From the NCBI RefSeq assembly GCF_900221005.1, contig NZ_OBQI01000001.1, positions 310,001 to 374,000 of the forward strand: a stretch of DNA of 64,000 bases. Direction: 5' to 3'. The notes under the pieces were generated by a model. That model was not told the origin of the DNA and did not search any database. It saw nothing but the letters and a program-made list of their open reading frames with translations. Shown here in pieces: positions 8,124-17,199 of this stretch. The position numbers and the translations under genes are program-made. The DNA comes from Blastococcus aggregatus (GTDB lineage: Bacteria; Actinomycetota; Actinomycetes; Mycobacteriales; Geodermatophilaceae). How positions within the stretch are numbered: position 1 is the stretch's first letter; the number at the start of each line of letters is the position of its first letter.

Positions 8124-9863
8124 ATGACAGCGACGCAGCCGGCACCCGACACGACGACCCGGAGCTGGCCACCCGGCCTGCCGCGGTCGCTGGACTACCC
8201 CGCGGTGCCGGTCGGGTCGATCCTCCGGGCGGGCGTGCGCCGGTGGGGCGACCGGCCCGCGTTCCTCCAGCACGACGAGCAGATCACGTTCACCGAGCTG
8301 GGTGACCGGGCGCACGCCGTCGCCGGGTGGCTGGCCGACCACGGGATCGGCCGCGGCGACGTCGTCGCCCTGCACATCCCGAACTGCCTGCAGTACCCGG
8401 CGCTCTACTTCGGCATCATGCTGTCGGGGGCGACCTTCTCCCCCACCAACCCGCTGCTCCCCGCGGCCGACCTCGCCGCGCAGCTCACCGATGCCGGCGC
8501 CACCGTGCTGATCACCTGGGACCTGGTGCTGCCGATGGTGCGGCCCGCCCTCTCGGCGTCCCCCGTGCAGACCGTCGTCGTCACCGGCGAGGCGCACTCC
8601 CGGGACTTCGCCGCGCGGCTCGACCTGGCCGAGGGCGACGTCGACGCCGCCGACCTGCTCGGCGGCGACCCCACCGACCGGCACCTCGACGCCTCGGTCG
8701 ACGTGGATGCCGACCTGGCCCACCTCGCCTACACCGGTGGCACGACCGGCGTCAGCAAGGGCGTGGAGATCCTGCACCGCAACGTGGTCACCAACGTGCT
8801 GCAGTCGGGCTGCTGGAGCAACGGCGCCGTGCCCGAGCTGGACGAGCACGGCGACGTGACCCTCCGCCAGGTGTGCGGCCCGGACGAGTACCCGATGCAG
8901 CTGGGCACGGGCCGGATCATCAACCTGACGCCCTGGTTCCACGCCATGGGCGCCGTCGGCTACCTCAACGGCATGGTCATGAGCGGGACGACCGTCGTCA
9001 TCCACGCCCGCTTCGACCCGGCGAAGTACGTCGAGGACATGGCGCGCTACGACGTCACGTCCATCGGCGGCGCGCCGCCGATCTTCGTGGCGCTGCTGCA
9101 GGTGCCCGCCTTCGTCGAGGGCGACTGGTCCGGCGTCCGCGGCGTCTCCAGCGGCGCCGCTCCCCTGCCGGTCTCCCTCATCGAGCGGCTGAAGCAGGTG
9201 CTGCCCAACGCCAAGATCGGCGAGGGCTACGGGCTCACCGAGGTCACCATGATGGCCACGAGCAACCCCTCGTTCCTGTCCGGCACCCGCAAGCCCGGCA
9301 CCGTCGGCGTCCCCGTCTTCGACACCGAGATCAGCATCCGGTCGCTCGAGGACAACCAGCCCGTGCCGCAGGGCGAGCGCGGCGAGGTGTGCATCCGCGG
9401 ACCGCAGGTCATGCGCGGCTACGCCGGTCGCCCGGAGGCCACCGCCGAGGTGATCGACGCCGACGGCTGGTTCCACACCGGCGACGTCGGCATCCTGGAC
9501 GAGGACGGCTACCTCGCGATCGTCGACCGCACCAAGGACATGCTGATCTTCAAGGGCTACAACGTCTACCCGCGCGAGCTGGAGGAGATCCTCTTCGGCG
9601 TGCCCGGCGTCGCCGGAGCCGCCGTCGTCGGCCGGCCCGACGAGGAGGCCGGTGAGCTACCGGTCGCCTACGTCGTCCGCAAGGGCGATGCGGCGGGCGC
9701 CGCGCTCACCCTCGAGTCGGTGCTGGCGGCGGTGAACGACAAGGTGACGCACTACAAGCGGCTCCGCGACGTCGTCTTCATCGACGCCATCCCGGTCTCC
9801 GCCGCCGGCAAGGTGCTCAAGCGCGAGCTCGACGCCCTGGAGCGGCAGAAGGTCGGCGGCTGA
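8124..9863 (+). CDS. Long-chain fatty acid-CoA ligase
   Basis: A 579-residue AMP-binding enzyme. The P-loop is YTGGTTGVSKG (about residues 203-213), with Gly where most relatives have Ser, a tolerated variant. Further motifs are GYGLTE (A5), DGWFHTGDVGILDEDGYLAIVDRTKDMLIFKGYNVYPRELEE (A7-A8 and hinge), and the terminal lysine in SAAGKVLKREL. KGYNVYP is typical of FadD-type fatty acid ligases. The ATG at 8124 has GGAAGGA upstream. Its promoter region is shared with the divergent patatin gene. With the ligase at 5585 it is only about 33% similar by eye, so they probably accept different acids. Confidence 0.88.
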   Translation: MTATQPAPDTTTRSWPPGLPRSLDYPAVPVGSILRAGVRRWGDRPAFLQHDEQITFTELGDRAHAVAGWLADHGIGRGDVVALHIPNCLQYPALYFGIMLSGATFSPTNPLLPAADLAAQLTDAGATVLITWDLVLPMVRPALSASPVQTVVVTGEAHSRDFAARLDLAEGDVDAADLLGGDPTDRHLDASVDVDADLAHLAYTGGTTGVSKGVEILHRNVVTNVLQSGCWSNGAVPELDEHGDVTLRQVCGPDEYPMQLGTGRIINLTPWFHAMGAVGYLNGMVMSGTTVVIHARFDPAKYVEDMARYDVTSIGGAPPIFVALLQVPAFVEGDWSGVRGVSSGAAPLPVSLIERLKQVLPNAKIGEGYGLTEVTMMATSNPSFLSGTRKPGTVGVPVFDTEISIRSLEDNQPVPQGERGEVCIRGPQVMRGYAGRPEATAEVIDADGWFHTGDVGILDEDGYLAIVDRTKDMLIFKGYNVYPRELEEILFGVPGVAGAAVVGRPDEEAGELPVAYVVRKGDAAGAALTLESVLAAVNDKVTHYKRLRDVVFIDAIPVSAAGKVLKRELDALERQKVGG

Positions 9864-9884
9864 CCGACCCCGCCTGAACGCACG

Positions 9885-9920
9885 CCGCCCCGTCCGAGTC
9901 CGATGACCCGAACGGGGCGG
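9885..9920 (+). terminator. Probable terminator after acyl-CoA ligase
   Basis: CCGCCCCGT (9885-9893) pairs with ACGGGGCGG (9912-9920) across an 18-base loop, 21 bases after the ligase stop codon. Confidence 0.45.
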
Positions 9921-9948
9921 TTCGCGAGCGCGGGGGGCTCCGGCTCAC

Positions 9949-9954
9949 TACTGT
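9949..9954 (+). promoter_or_regulatory. -10 hexamer of leaderless K+ channel transcript
   Basis: TACTGT ends 7 bases before the GTG at 9962. Confidence 0.45.
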
Positions 9955-9961
9955 CCGCGAC

Positions 9962-11038
9962 GTGGGCAGCGAGTGGGAGGGCACCGAGACCGAGCACACC
10001 GGGGTCCGGATCGCCCACGAGGAGGTCTCGCCGGTCCGCCAGGTCCTGCGCCGGGTGTGGATCGCCGCGATCGTGCTCGTCGTCGTCATCTTCGTCGTCT
10101 ACCTCGACAGGGACGGCTACGAGGACAGCAAGGGCGGACCGCTCTCGCTGCTGGACGCCGCCTACTACGCGACGGTCACGCTCTCCACGACCGGCTACGG
10201 CGACATCACGCCGGTCACGCCCGAGGCCCGGCTCATCAACATCCTGCTGATCACGCCCCTGCGGATCATGTTCCTGATCGTCCTGATCGGGACCACCCTC
10301 GAGGCGCTCACCGCGCGCTCGCGGGAGGAGTTCCGCATCCACCGCTGGAGGTCCCGCGTGCGCCAGCACGTCATCGTGTGCGGCTACGGCACCAAGGGCC
10401 GCAGCGCCATCCGCTCGCTCATCGCCAACGGGACGCCGGCGGACAAGATCGTCGTCGTCGACCCGGAGCCGCGGGCCATCGACGAGGCCAACTCCGTCGG
10501 CCTGACCGGCATCGTCGGCGACGCCGGCCGCACCGAGGTGCTGCGACGGGCCTCGGTCGAGCGGGCCCGCGCGGTCATCGTCGCCGCCAACCGCGACGAC
10601 GCGGCGGTCATGATCACGCTGACGGTGCGGCAGCTGAACCCGAGCGTGCCCATCACCACGAGCGTCCGGGAGGAGGAGAACGCCAACCTCCTCCGCCAGT
10701 CCGGCGCCGACACCGTCATCACCACCTCGGCCACCTCCGGCCGGCTGCTCGGCCTCTCCACCGACTCACCCCGCGTGGTGGCCGTGGTCGAGGACCTGGT
10801 CACCGGCGGGCAGGGCCTGGACCTGCACCAGCGCACCGTGCAGGCCAGCGAGGTCGGCCTGGGTCCGCGCGCCCTGCGTGACATCGTCCTGTCGGTCACC
10901 CGCGGCGGGCGCACGCTGCGCTTCGACGACCCGCTCATCGGCACCCTGCAGCCCGAGGACGTCCTCGTCGTCGTGAAGGCCCACGAGCCGAGCAGGCCCA
11001 ACCGGCCGCCGACCCAGCCGTCCCCGGCCCAGGCGTAG
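9962..11038 (+). CDS. Two-helix potassium channel with RCK (TrkA-N/TrkA-C) domains
   Basis: A 358-residue K+ channel subunit. TM1 spans about residues 31-48, the pore helix leads into the selectivity filter TTGYGD (76-81), and TM2 is about 92-115. The cytoplasmic part starts with a Rossmann RCK domain (HVIVCGYGTKGRSAI, then VVVDPEP and IVGDAGRTEVLRRA) and ends with a TrkA-C-like segment (GPRALRDIVLSVTRGG). This layout matches MthK-type and actinobacterial Kch proteins, which gate in response to nucleotide or Ca2+ at the RCK ring. The start GTG is followed directly by a charged N-terminus and appears leaderless. It is convergent with the adenylate cyclase, 6 bases apart. Confidence 0.92.
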   Translation: MGSEWEGTETEHTGVRIAHEEVSPVRQVLRRVWIAAIVLVVVIFVVYLDRDGYEDSKGGPLSLLDAAYYATVTLSTTGYGDITPVTPEARLINILLITPLRIMFLIVLIGTTLEALTARSREEFRIHRWRSRVRQHVIVCGYGTKGRSAIRSLIANGTPADKIVVVDPEPRAIDEANSVGLTGIVGDAGRTEVLRRASVERARAVIVAANRDDAAVMITLTVRQLNPSVPITTSVREEENANLLRQSGADTVITTSATSGRLLGLSTDSPRVVAVVEDLVTGGQGLDLHQRTVQASEVGLGPRALRDIVLSVTRGGRTLRFDDPLIGTLQPEDVLVVVKAHEPSRPNRPPTQPSPAQA

Positions 11039-11044
11039 CGCCGC

Positions 11045-12571
11045 TCAGCCGATCCGTCTCACCCAGGTGGCGGTCGGCTCGCCGCGGCCGCGCAGTTCGA
11101 CCTCGACGTCGCGGAGCCAGTGCGCGCGCTCGTCCGGCGCGGCTCCGCGCACGGCCGCCTCACTGGCCACGACGCGGCCGGGGCGGTCCTTGGCCAGCTC
11201 GGTCAGCCGGGCCGCCTCGTTCACCGGGTCGCCGATGACCGTGTACTCCAGCCGGCTGGCCGCCCCGACCTGACCGGCCCACACCGTCCCGCACGCAACG
11301 CCCACGCCGACGTCCACCTCGCCGGCCTCGGCGACGGCGTCGCAGATCCGCCGCGCCGACCGCAGCGCCGCGCCCGCGGGGTCCGGGTGCTCGGTGGGGG
11401 CGCCGAACACGCACAGCGCGGCGTCGCCCGCGAACTTGTTCACCAGCCCGCCCTCGTCCTCGACCGTGTCGACGACGACGGCGAAGAACCGGTTGAGCAG
11501 CCCGACCATCTCCTCCGGCCCGGTGCGGCGGACCAGCGACGTCGACCCCTCGATGTCGACGAAGAGCGCGGCGACGGTGCGCTCCTCGCCGCCGAGGCTC
11601 ACCCCGGTGCGCAGCGCCTGCTGGGCCACGCTCGTCCCGACGTGCCGGCCGAAGAGGTCGCGCAGCCGCTCGCGCTCGGCGAGGCCCGCGACCATCGTGT
11701 TGACGCCCTCCTGCAGCAGCCCGATCTCCCCGGCGTCGTCCACCAGCACGTCGACGTCGTAGTCGCCCCGCCCGACCTGCTGCACCGCCCGGCGCAGGTC
11801 GCGCAGCGGCTGCCCGACCGCGCGCGCGGTCAGCAGCGTCGCCAGCGCCCCGACCAGGAGCGCGACGACGACGAGGAACACCACAGCCCCCTGCCCCGGG
11901 CCGTCGGGGTTGCTCGGGTCCAGGAACAGCAGGACGACGCCGAGCATCGGCACCCCGCTGGTCAGCGCCCAGGTGAGCAGCAGTCGCGGCCGCACGCCGA
12001 GGATCAGCGCGCCCACCGGCGGGTAGGCCGCCAGGGCGCGCGCGGTGACGGCGCGGGCGGCGCGGGCGGTGAGCAGGTAGGTGACACCCGCGGTCACGAC
12101 GCCGCCCAGGGTGACCACGACCGCCACGCGGAGCCCGACCAGCGGCTCGGGCAGCAGGACCGCCGCGACTACGGACATCAGCACCGCCGCGACCAGCCAG
12201 ATCGACGCGGCGATGAGCGCGACGTCGAGGGGCAACCGCAGCGCCTGGGCGGCCTCGTCGCCGGTGGGCGCTCGGCCCTGCATCAGCCAGCGGCTGGTGG
12301 ACCGCTGACGGCGCAGCCCCGCGACCGCTCCGGCCGGCAGGGCGACGACGAGGTAGGCGACGGCGGTCCACAGCACCTCGGTGCGCCCGCTGCCGCCGCT
12401 GCCGTCGTCGACCCCGATGAGCAGCAGGACGACGGTGCCGACCCCGACCAGGTTGGCGACGATCACCAGCAGCGCGATGAAGGGGACGGCGGTGCGGCCA
12501 CTGGGCGCCCACTCCGCCCAGGCGCCGTCCCGGGCGACCGTCACCGGCCGCTTCCCACCGTCGGAGGTCAT
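11045..12571 (-). CDS. Membrane class III adenylate cyclase with HAMP domain
   Basis: A 508-residue protein with six predicted membrane helices in the first ~265 residues, a HAMP linker (LTARAVGQPLRDLRRAVQQVGRGDYDVDV) and a C-terminal class III cyclase domain. Catalytic features are seen: FVDIEGST (first metal Asp), NKFAGDAALCVFG (second metal Asp with the Lys that selects adenine) and YTVIGDPVNEAARL (Asn and Arg for the transition state). All key residues needed for homodimeric ATP cyclisation appear intact. The architecture matches the Rv1318c/Rv1319c/Rv1320c/Rv3645 group of mycobacteria. The six-helix sensor part may respond to lipid or pH; the signal is unknown. Confidence 0.9.
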   Translation of the reverse strand: MTSDGGKRPVTVARDGAWAEWAPSGRTAVPFIALLVIVANLVGVGTVVLLLIGVDDGSGGSGRTEVLWTAVAYLVVALPAGAVAGLRRQRSTSRWLMQGRAPTGDEAAQALRLPLDVALIAASIWLVAAVLMSVVAAVLLPEPLVGLRVAVVVTLGGVVTAGVTYLLTARAARAVTARALAAYPPVGALILGVRPRLLLTWALTSGVPMLGVVLLFLDPSNPDGPGQGAVVFLVVVALLVGALATLLTARAVGQPLRDLRRAVQQVGRGDYDVDVLVDDAGEIGLLQEGVNTMVAGLAERERLRDLFGRHVGTSVAQQALRTGVSLGGEERTVAALFVDIEGSTSLVRRTGPEEMVGLLNRFFAVVVDTVEDEGGLVNKFAGDAALCVFGAPTEHPDPAGAALRSARRICDAVAEAGEVDVGVGVACGTVWAGQVGAASRLEYTVIGDPVNEAARLTELAKDRPGRVVASEAAVRGAAPDERAHWLRDVEVELRGRGEPTATWVRRIG

Positions 12572-12724
12572 GGTCAGCGCAACGAGACCCGGTGTGCGGC
12601 GGTTCCGGGGTCTCCCCCGATCGTGATCACCCGGCCATGATGTCCCGGACCCGGAGACGACGAGGAGACCCGTGGACCGGCGCGAGTACCTGCAGCACGA
12701 CGACCACGCCGACGAGCGCGCCGG

Positions 12725-13609
12725 TCAGCCGCGGGCGATCTCCTCGACGATGCGCCGGGCCGCCGCGCGCCCCTCGGGCGCGGGGACCAGCGGGTAGACG
12801 TGGACGGCGCCCGGGCAGACCGTGACCTCCAGGGCGGCGCCGGCCGCGGCCCCGCGCTCCTGGAGCAGCAGCACGTCGGGCAGGCAGAGCTCGCGCGTGC
12901 CCACGTAGACGTCCATCGGCGCCAACCCGTCGAGCGGCCCGTTGATCGGGCTGAGCCGCGGCTGGGTCGGGTCGTCGCCGCCGGCCCACACCTTGCCGGC
13001 CTCGACGGTGCCGTCGATGTTCAGCCACGGGTCGCGGGGCTCGAGCGCGGGCAGGTCGGGGTGGCTCAGCGTCAGGTCCAGCCAGGGGGAGAGCAGCACC
13101 AGCTTGCGCGGCTGCGGCAGCCCGGCGGCGGCCAGCGTCTGGGCGAAGCCGAGGGCCAGTCCCCCGCCGGCGGAGTCGCCGGCCACGGTGACCGCGGACG
13201 CGTCGACCTCGGCCAGCAGCTCGCGGTACACCTCGGTGACGAAGGGATAGGCCTCGCGGTAGGTGTGCTGCGGCGCGAGGCCGTAGAGCGGCACCTCCAC
13301 CCGGACGCCGGCGTCGGCCAGCTTCGAGATCAGCGCCCAGTGCTGCGGAGCGATCTCACCGGTGTACGAGCCGCCGTGCAGGTAGACGACCGCCCGGCCG
13401 GTCCCGCCGTCGCGGGGCGCCACGGTGGTGCACGGGAAGCCCTGCACCGTGCGGGTGCGCACGCCGTGCCGCTGGAGCAGGGCTTTCGGTGGCGCCGCCG
13501 ATCCCTTGGGCGCGGCGATGCGCCGCTGCGCCCGCTCCACGGTCGCCGTCCGCGGCTTGCGGGTGAGGCGGAGGACCACCGAGATCGCGCGCATCTGCAG
13601 GCTGGGCAT
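12725..13609 (-). CDS. Alpha/beta hydrolase, hormone-sensitive lipase (esterase) family
   Basis: A 294-residue esterase. The HSL-family oxyanion motif appears as YLHGGSYT and the nucleophile as GDSAGGG, followed by SPWLDLTLSHP; the acid and base are probably the Asp in APMDVYVGTRELCLPD and the His in PGAVHVYPL. No signal peptide is visible. The start ATG at 13609 begins MPSLQMRAISVVLRLTRKPR, a positively charged lead typical of mycobacterial LipH/LipI-like proteins. Neighbours on each side read differently, so it looks like a single-gene unit. Substrate is probably a short-chain ester; polarity of the pocket cannot be judged. Confidence 0.87.
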   Translation of the reverse strand: MPSLQMRAISVVLRLTRKPRTATVERAQRRIAAPKGSAAPPKALLQRHGVRTRTVQGFPCTTVAPRDGGTGRAVVYLHGGSYTGEIAPQHWALISKLADAGVRVEVPLYGLAPQHTYREAYPFVTEVYRELLAEVDASAVTVAGDSAGGGLALGFAQTLAAAGLPQPRKLVLLSPWLDLTLSHPDLPALEPRDPWLNIDGTVEAGKVWAGGDDPTQPRLSPINGPLDGLAPMDVYVGTRELCLPDVLLLQERGAAAGAALEVTVCPGAVHVYPLVPAPEGRAAARRIVEEIARG

Positions 13610-13732
13610 GGGGTCGGGATCCTCTCGCGGGCTCGACGTGCGTGCGCGGCGCACCCTATGCGCTGCACCGCTAGGGTGGCGCGGCCCACCGGAGCAGGTT
13701 CCCGGTTCGGGCCCTGACCTGGAGGAACGCCC

Positions 13733-15496
13733 GTGTCGCAGTCCGCCCGTTCCATGGCCGCCCGCCGGCGCCGCCGCATCGACGCCTGGCTGATCGGGCT
13801 GGCCGCCGTCGTCGTCGCCGTGGTGGCCTTCGCGGTGGCGGCCCTCGCCGGCGGCGAGCGGATCGCGCGCCTCTGGGTGACCGCCACGATCGCCGAGGAC
13901 GGCAGCGCCCGGATCGTCGAGGTCATCGACTACGACTTCGGCGTCGAGGAGAAGCGCGGCATCTACCGCGACGTCCCCGGGTTGCGCGCCGACGACCCGA
14001 TCGAGGTCTCGTCGCCCGACGCCCCGGACGACGTCGTCGTCACCGGGGAGAACCCGGTGCGGCTGCGCATCGGCGACCCCGACGTCACGATCACCGGGCA
14101 GCACCGCTACGAGCTGAGCTACACCCTGGACGGCGTGACGCGCGGCGGCCAGCTGGCCTGGGACGCCGTCGGCACCGGCTGGGAGGTGCCGATCGACGAC
14201 GTCGAGGTGCACGTGGTCGGCGCGGTCGAGCTCGACGCCGACACCTGCTCCGCCGGCGACCGCGGCACCACCAACGGCTGCGCGCTCCGTCAGGCGTCGC
14301 CGGGCCACCTGGTCGCCCGCGTCGACGCCCTGGAGGCCGGCCAGGGCGTGACGGTCTACGCCACCGAGGGCCGTGCCCTCGACGCCGCGCCCGACGCGCC
14401 GGCCCCGCCGACCGCCGCGCCCGCGGAGCCGGGCATCGACCCGCTGGTCCCGGCCGCGATCGCCGGGCTCCTGGCGCTGGTCATCGGTGCGCTCGTCTCC
14501 CGAGTCGTGCGGCGGGCCGGCCGGGAGCACGTGCCCAGCGCCGGTCTGCCTACCGTCGTCGTCTCCTCGAACGGCGAGGCCCGGATCGACTTCGAGCAGC
14601 TGGGCGGGTTCGCCATGCCGTCGGCGTCGATCCCCCGCGACATCTCGCCGGCGCAGGGCGGCGTGCTGCTGTCCGGCTCGGTGGCCGAGCGGCACAAGGC
14701 GGCCTGGCTGGTCGACCTCGCCGTCCGCGGCGTCGTCGACCTGGAGCCCGCGCCGGACGGCGGCAAGGCGATGACCCTGGTGCGGCTGCAGGACGGCGAG
14801 CCCGCCGAGTCCCGGCTGCTCGACCTCGCCTTCGCCGGCCGGGGACAGCTGCGGCTGGGCGGCTACGACAAGGAGTTCGCCGCGGCCTGGACCGCCGTCG
14901 GGACCGAGCTGTCGACCTGGCAGCAGGGCTCCGGGCTGTGGGACGACGCCGCCGAGCGGCGGACCCGGCGGGTGCGCTGGCTCGGCGGAGCCGCGGCCGT
15001 GGTCGGGCTGGCGGTCGTCGTCCTGGCCGGCTGGCTCGCCACCCGGCAGAGCGTCCTGCCCCTGGCGCTGGCCGCACTGGGCGGCGCCCTCGCCGGTGGC
15101 GGGGTGTCCGCGGCGCTGCGCGCCTGGGAGCTCCGGGTGCTGACGCCGCAGGGCTCGTCGACGTGGCTGCGGGTCGAGTCGCTGCGCCGGTACCTGGCCG
15201 AGTGCGCACCGACCGCGATCGACGACGCCCTCGCCGAGGGCACCCTCGGTGACTACACCGCCTGGGCGCTCGCGCTGGGCGAGGCCGAGCGGTGGTCGAG
15301 GCTGGCGAAGTCGGTGAAGACCCCCGGCCGGGGGCGCTACGACGACCGGCACTGGCAGTACGCGACCTACGGGCCGGTGTACGTCACCAGCTGCTCCAGC
15401 GCGAGCACGGCGCCGTCGTCCTCGTCGTCGTCCGGCGGCGGGAGCAGCGGCAGCGTGGGTGGCGGCGCCGGTGGCGGTGGCGGGGGTTCCTGGTAG
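13733..15496 (+). CDS. DUF2207 membrane protein with Ser/Gly-rich tail
   Basis: A 587-residue protein. A signal anchor (about residues 18-42) is followed by an exported beta-rich domain with features of DUF2207: ITTATIAEDGSARIVEVIDYDFG-like opening, KRGIYRDVPG and RYELSYTLDG. A membrane helix at about 235-260 leads to a cytoplasmic region, then two more helices at about 420-465, and the protein ends in a low-complexity Ser run and a GGG-rich stretch closing in GGSW. That ending is common in this family and may act in packing or export. Function is unknown. A TAGGGT element about 60 bases upstream and the GGAGGAA site before GTG 13733 indicate an ordinary leadered mRNA. Confidence 0.85.
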   Translation: MSQSARSMAARRRRRIDAWLIGLAAVVVAVVAFAVAALAGGERIARLWVTATIAEDGSARIVEVIDYDFGVEEKRGIYRDVPGLRADDPIEVSSPDAPDDVVVTGENPVRLRIGDPDVTITGQHRYELSYTLDGVTRGGQLAWDAVGTGWEVPIDDVEVHVVGAVELDADTCSAGDRGTTNGCALRQASPGHLVARVDALEAGQGVTVYATEGRALDAAPDAPAPPTAAPAEPGIDPLVPAAIAGLLALVIGALVSRVVRRAGREHVPSAGLPTVVVSSNGEARIDFEQLGGFAMPSASIPRDISPAQGGVLLSGSVAERHKAAWLVDLAVRGVVDLEPAPDGGKAMTLVRLQDGEPAESRLLDLAFAGRGQLRLGGYDKEFAAAWTAVGTELSTWQQGSGLWDDAAERRTRRVRWLGGAAAVVGLAVVVLAGWLATRQSVLPLALAALGGALAGGGVSAALRAWELRVLTPQGSSTWLRVESLRRYLAECAPTAIDDALAEGTLGDYTAWALALGEAERWSRLAKSVKTPGRGRYDDRHWQYATYGPVYVTSCSSASTAPSSSSSSGGGSSGSVGGGAGGGGGGSW

Positions 15497-15543
15497 CCCG
15501 CCTCCCGGGATCGCATGGCCTCGGAATCGTCACCGGCCGGCGC

Positions 15544-15549
15544 TACCGT
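15544..15549 (+). promoter_or_regulatory. -10 hexamer of leaderless LLM oxidoreductase transcript
   Basis: TACCGT ends exactly 6 bases before the ATG at 15556. Confidence 0.55.
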
Positions 15550-15555
15550 CCCGGC

Positions 15556-16356
15556 ATGCGCGTGGGTCTGAGCGTTCCGGTCATGGCCGAGCCTGCTCCG
15601 CTGGTGGAGCTCGGCGTCGCAGCGGAGGCGAACGGGTGGGACGGCGTCTTCCTCTGGCACCACGTCGTCGGGACGCCGGACTTCGCGGTGCCGATGTCGG
15701 ATGCCTGGGTGGTGCTCGGGGCGCTGGCGGTGCGCACCGAGCGGATCCGGCTGGGCACGACGGTCACGGCGCTGCCGCGCCACCAGCCGCAGGAGGTCGC
15801 CCGGCAGGCGGTGACGCTGGACCGGTTGTCCGGCGGCCGGATGGTCCTCGGGGTCGGGCTCGGCGAGCCACCGTCGGAGTACACGGCGCTCGGCCGCAGC
15901 GCGGACCGTCGCCTCCTCGCCGGCATGCTCGACGAGGGGCTGGAGGTCGTGTCGGGCCTCTGGTCGGGTGAGCGGTTCACCCACTCCGGCGAGCACTACA
16001 CGTTCGACGACGTGCAGTTTCTGCCCCCGCCGCTGCAGCAGCCGCGCATCCCGGTGTGGGTGTCGGCGATGACCCGCAACGAGCGCACGCTGGGGCGGGC
16101 GGCGCGGTGGGACGGCGTCCTGCTCGGCGCCATGACCGCCGACGGCGGGATGGACGTGCTCCCGCCCGAGGCGGTGGCCGAGGTGGCCGCGCGCGCGGAT
16201 GCCCCGGCCGACGTCGTCGTGGCCGCGCCGGCGGGCACCGACCCGGCGCTGTACGCGGACGCCGGTGCGACCTGGGTACTGCTCACCGGCTGGCTGGACC
16301 AGCTGGGCGAGCTGGCCGCCGCCCCGGCGCCCGCGTCGGCTCACATGTCGCGGTAG
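15556..16356 (+). CDS. LLM-class F420- or flavin-dependent oxidoreductase
   Basis: A 266-residue TIM-barrel enzyme of the luciferase-like superfamily. Typical segments are VELGVAAEANGWDGVFLWHH, RTERIRLGTTVTALPRHQPQEVARQAVTLDRLSGGRMVLGVGLG and PVWVSAMTRNERTLGRAARWDGVL. Actinobacterial members with this pattern usually use the deazaflavin F420; FMN cannot be excluded. The 3' end overlaps the convergent F420-reductase-like gene by 16 bases, which links two probable F420 enzymes physically. The start ATG at 15556 is leaderless-type. The substrate is unknown. Confidence 0.82.
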   Translation: MRVGLSVPVMAEPAPLVELGVAAEANGWDGVFLWHHVVGTPDFAVPMSDAWVVLGALAVRTERIRLGTTVTALPRHQPQEVARQAVTLDRLSGGRMVLGVGLGEPPSEYTALGRSADRRLLAGMLDEGLEVVSGLWSGERFTHSGEHYTFDDVQFLPPPLQQPRIPVWVSAMTRNERTLGRAARWDGVLLGAMTADGGMDVLPPEAVAEVAARADAPADVVVAAPAGTDPALYADAGATWVLLTGWLDQLGELAAAPAPASAHMSR

Positions 16357-17006
16357 CGGACGGCCGCGTCGAGGCCCCTGCGCAGCCAGTCCTCCTTGAC
16401 CGGACGGCCGGGCTGGGAGAAGACGCCGTAGGCCTTGGTGTCGCGCTGGTAGCGCCAGCCCTCGGCGAGCGGGCCCACGTCGTAGGCGTCGTAGCCGATG
16501 GCGTCGAGGAAGGCGGTCACCGTCTTCTTCGCGTCGGCGTCGTCGCCGGCGATCGCGAGCACGGACCGGTCGGGGTCGCCCGCGGGCTTGGCCAGCGTCA
16601 CCATGCCCGCGGCGGGCACGTTGTTGAAGCACTTGACCACGTGCGACTCCGGCAGGTGCGCCTGCAGCAGCTCGCTGACCGTCGTCGACTCGTCGTCGAG
16701 TTCCGCGATCTGGCCGTCGCGCTGCGGGTAGTAGTTGTTCGTGTCGATGACGACCTTGCCGCGCAGCGGCTCGACCGGCACCTCGCGGTAGGCCTTGAGC
16801 GGCACGGTGACGACGACGAGGTCGCCCGCCGCGGCCGCCTCGGCAGGGGTCGCCGCGCGCGCCTTCGGACCGAGCTCGGCGACGAGGTCGGCGAGGGTGT
16901 CGGGGCCGCGGCTGTTGCTGAGCACCACGTCGTAGCCGGCGGCGACCGCCAGTCGTGCGATGCCGCTGCCGATGAGTCCGCTGCCGATGAGCCCGAGAGT
17001 CGTCAT
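16341..17006 (-). CDS. NADPH:F420 reductase-like dinucleotide-binding protein
   Basis: A 221-residue Rossmann protein beginning MTTLGLIGSGLIGSGIARLAVAAGYDVVLSNSRGP, with the glycine-rich loop GSGLIGSG and the Ser-Arg pair (SNSRGP) that binds the 2'-phosphate of NADPH. Later segments VIDTNNYYPQRDG and VVKCFNNVPAAG are typical of the F420-dependent NADP reductase family, which moves hydride between NADPH and F420. It is convergent with an LLM oxidoreductase (16-base overlap), a possible user of F420H2. Proteins of this family are sometimes only annotated as NAD(P)-binding, so F420 use is likely but not proven. Confidence 0.78.
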   Translation of the reverse strand: MTTLGLIGSGLIGSGIARLAVAAGYDVVLSNSRGPDTLADLVAELGPKARAATPAEAAAAGDLVVVTVPLKAYREVPVEPLRGKVVIDTNNYYPQRDGQIAELDDESTTVSELLQAHLPESHVVKCFNNVPAAGMVTLAKPAGDPDRSVLAIAGDDADAKKTVTAFLDAIGYDAYDVGPLAEGWRYQRDTKAYGVFSQPGRPVKEDWLRRGLDAAVRYRDM

Positions 17007-17039
17007 GACCGTGCCAAGCCAGGTGTGGCGGAGGTCATT

Positions 17040-17063
17040 CCCGGTCCCGCCTGCGCGACCGGG
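17040..17063 (-). terminator. Possible terminator after the MetS-like gene
   Basis: CCCGGTC (17040-17046) pairs with GACCGGG (17057-17063) over a 10-base loop, immediately after the MetS-like stop codon. Confidence 0.45.
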
Positions 17064-17067
17064 CCGG

Positions 17068-17199
17068 TCAGAGGTCCCGGCGGTGCTCGGCGCGCTCCTC
17101 GACGGCGCCGTGCCGGATCAGGCTGACGACGGCCAGCCCCAGACCGCCCCAGATGACGAGCATCGCCACCAGCATCATCACGATCGCGGATGCGCTCAT
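17068..17199 (-). CDS. Methionine/alanine importer small subunit (MetS-like)
   Basis: A 43-residue single-span protein: MSASAIVMMLVAMLVIWGGLGLAVVSLIRH forms one membrane helix, followed by a short charged tail. Its start ATG overlaps the stop codon of the upstream sodium symporter gene by the 4-base ATGA junction, so the two are translationally coupled. This pairing and length match MetS, the small subunit that Corynebacterium glutamicum MetP needs for methionine and alanine uptake. The MetS-like motif WGGLxxAVxxLxR is clear. It is too short for many gene finders. Confidence 0.85.
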   Translation of the reverse strand: MSASAIVMMLVAMLVIWGGLGLAVVSLIRHGAVEERAEHRRDL

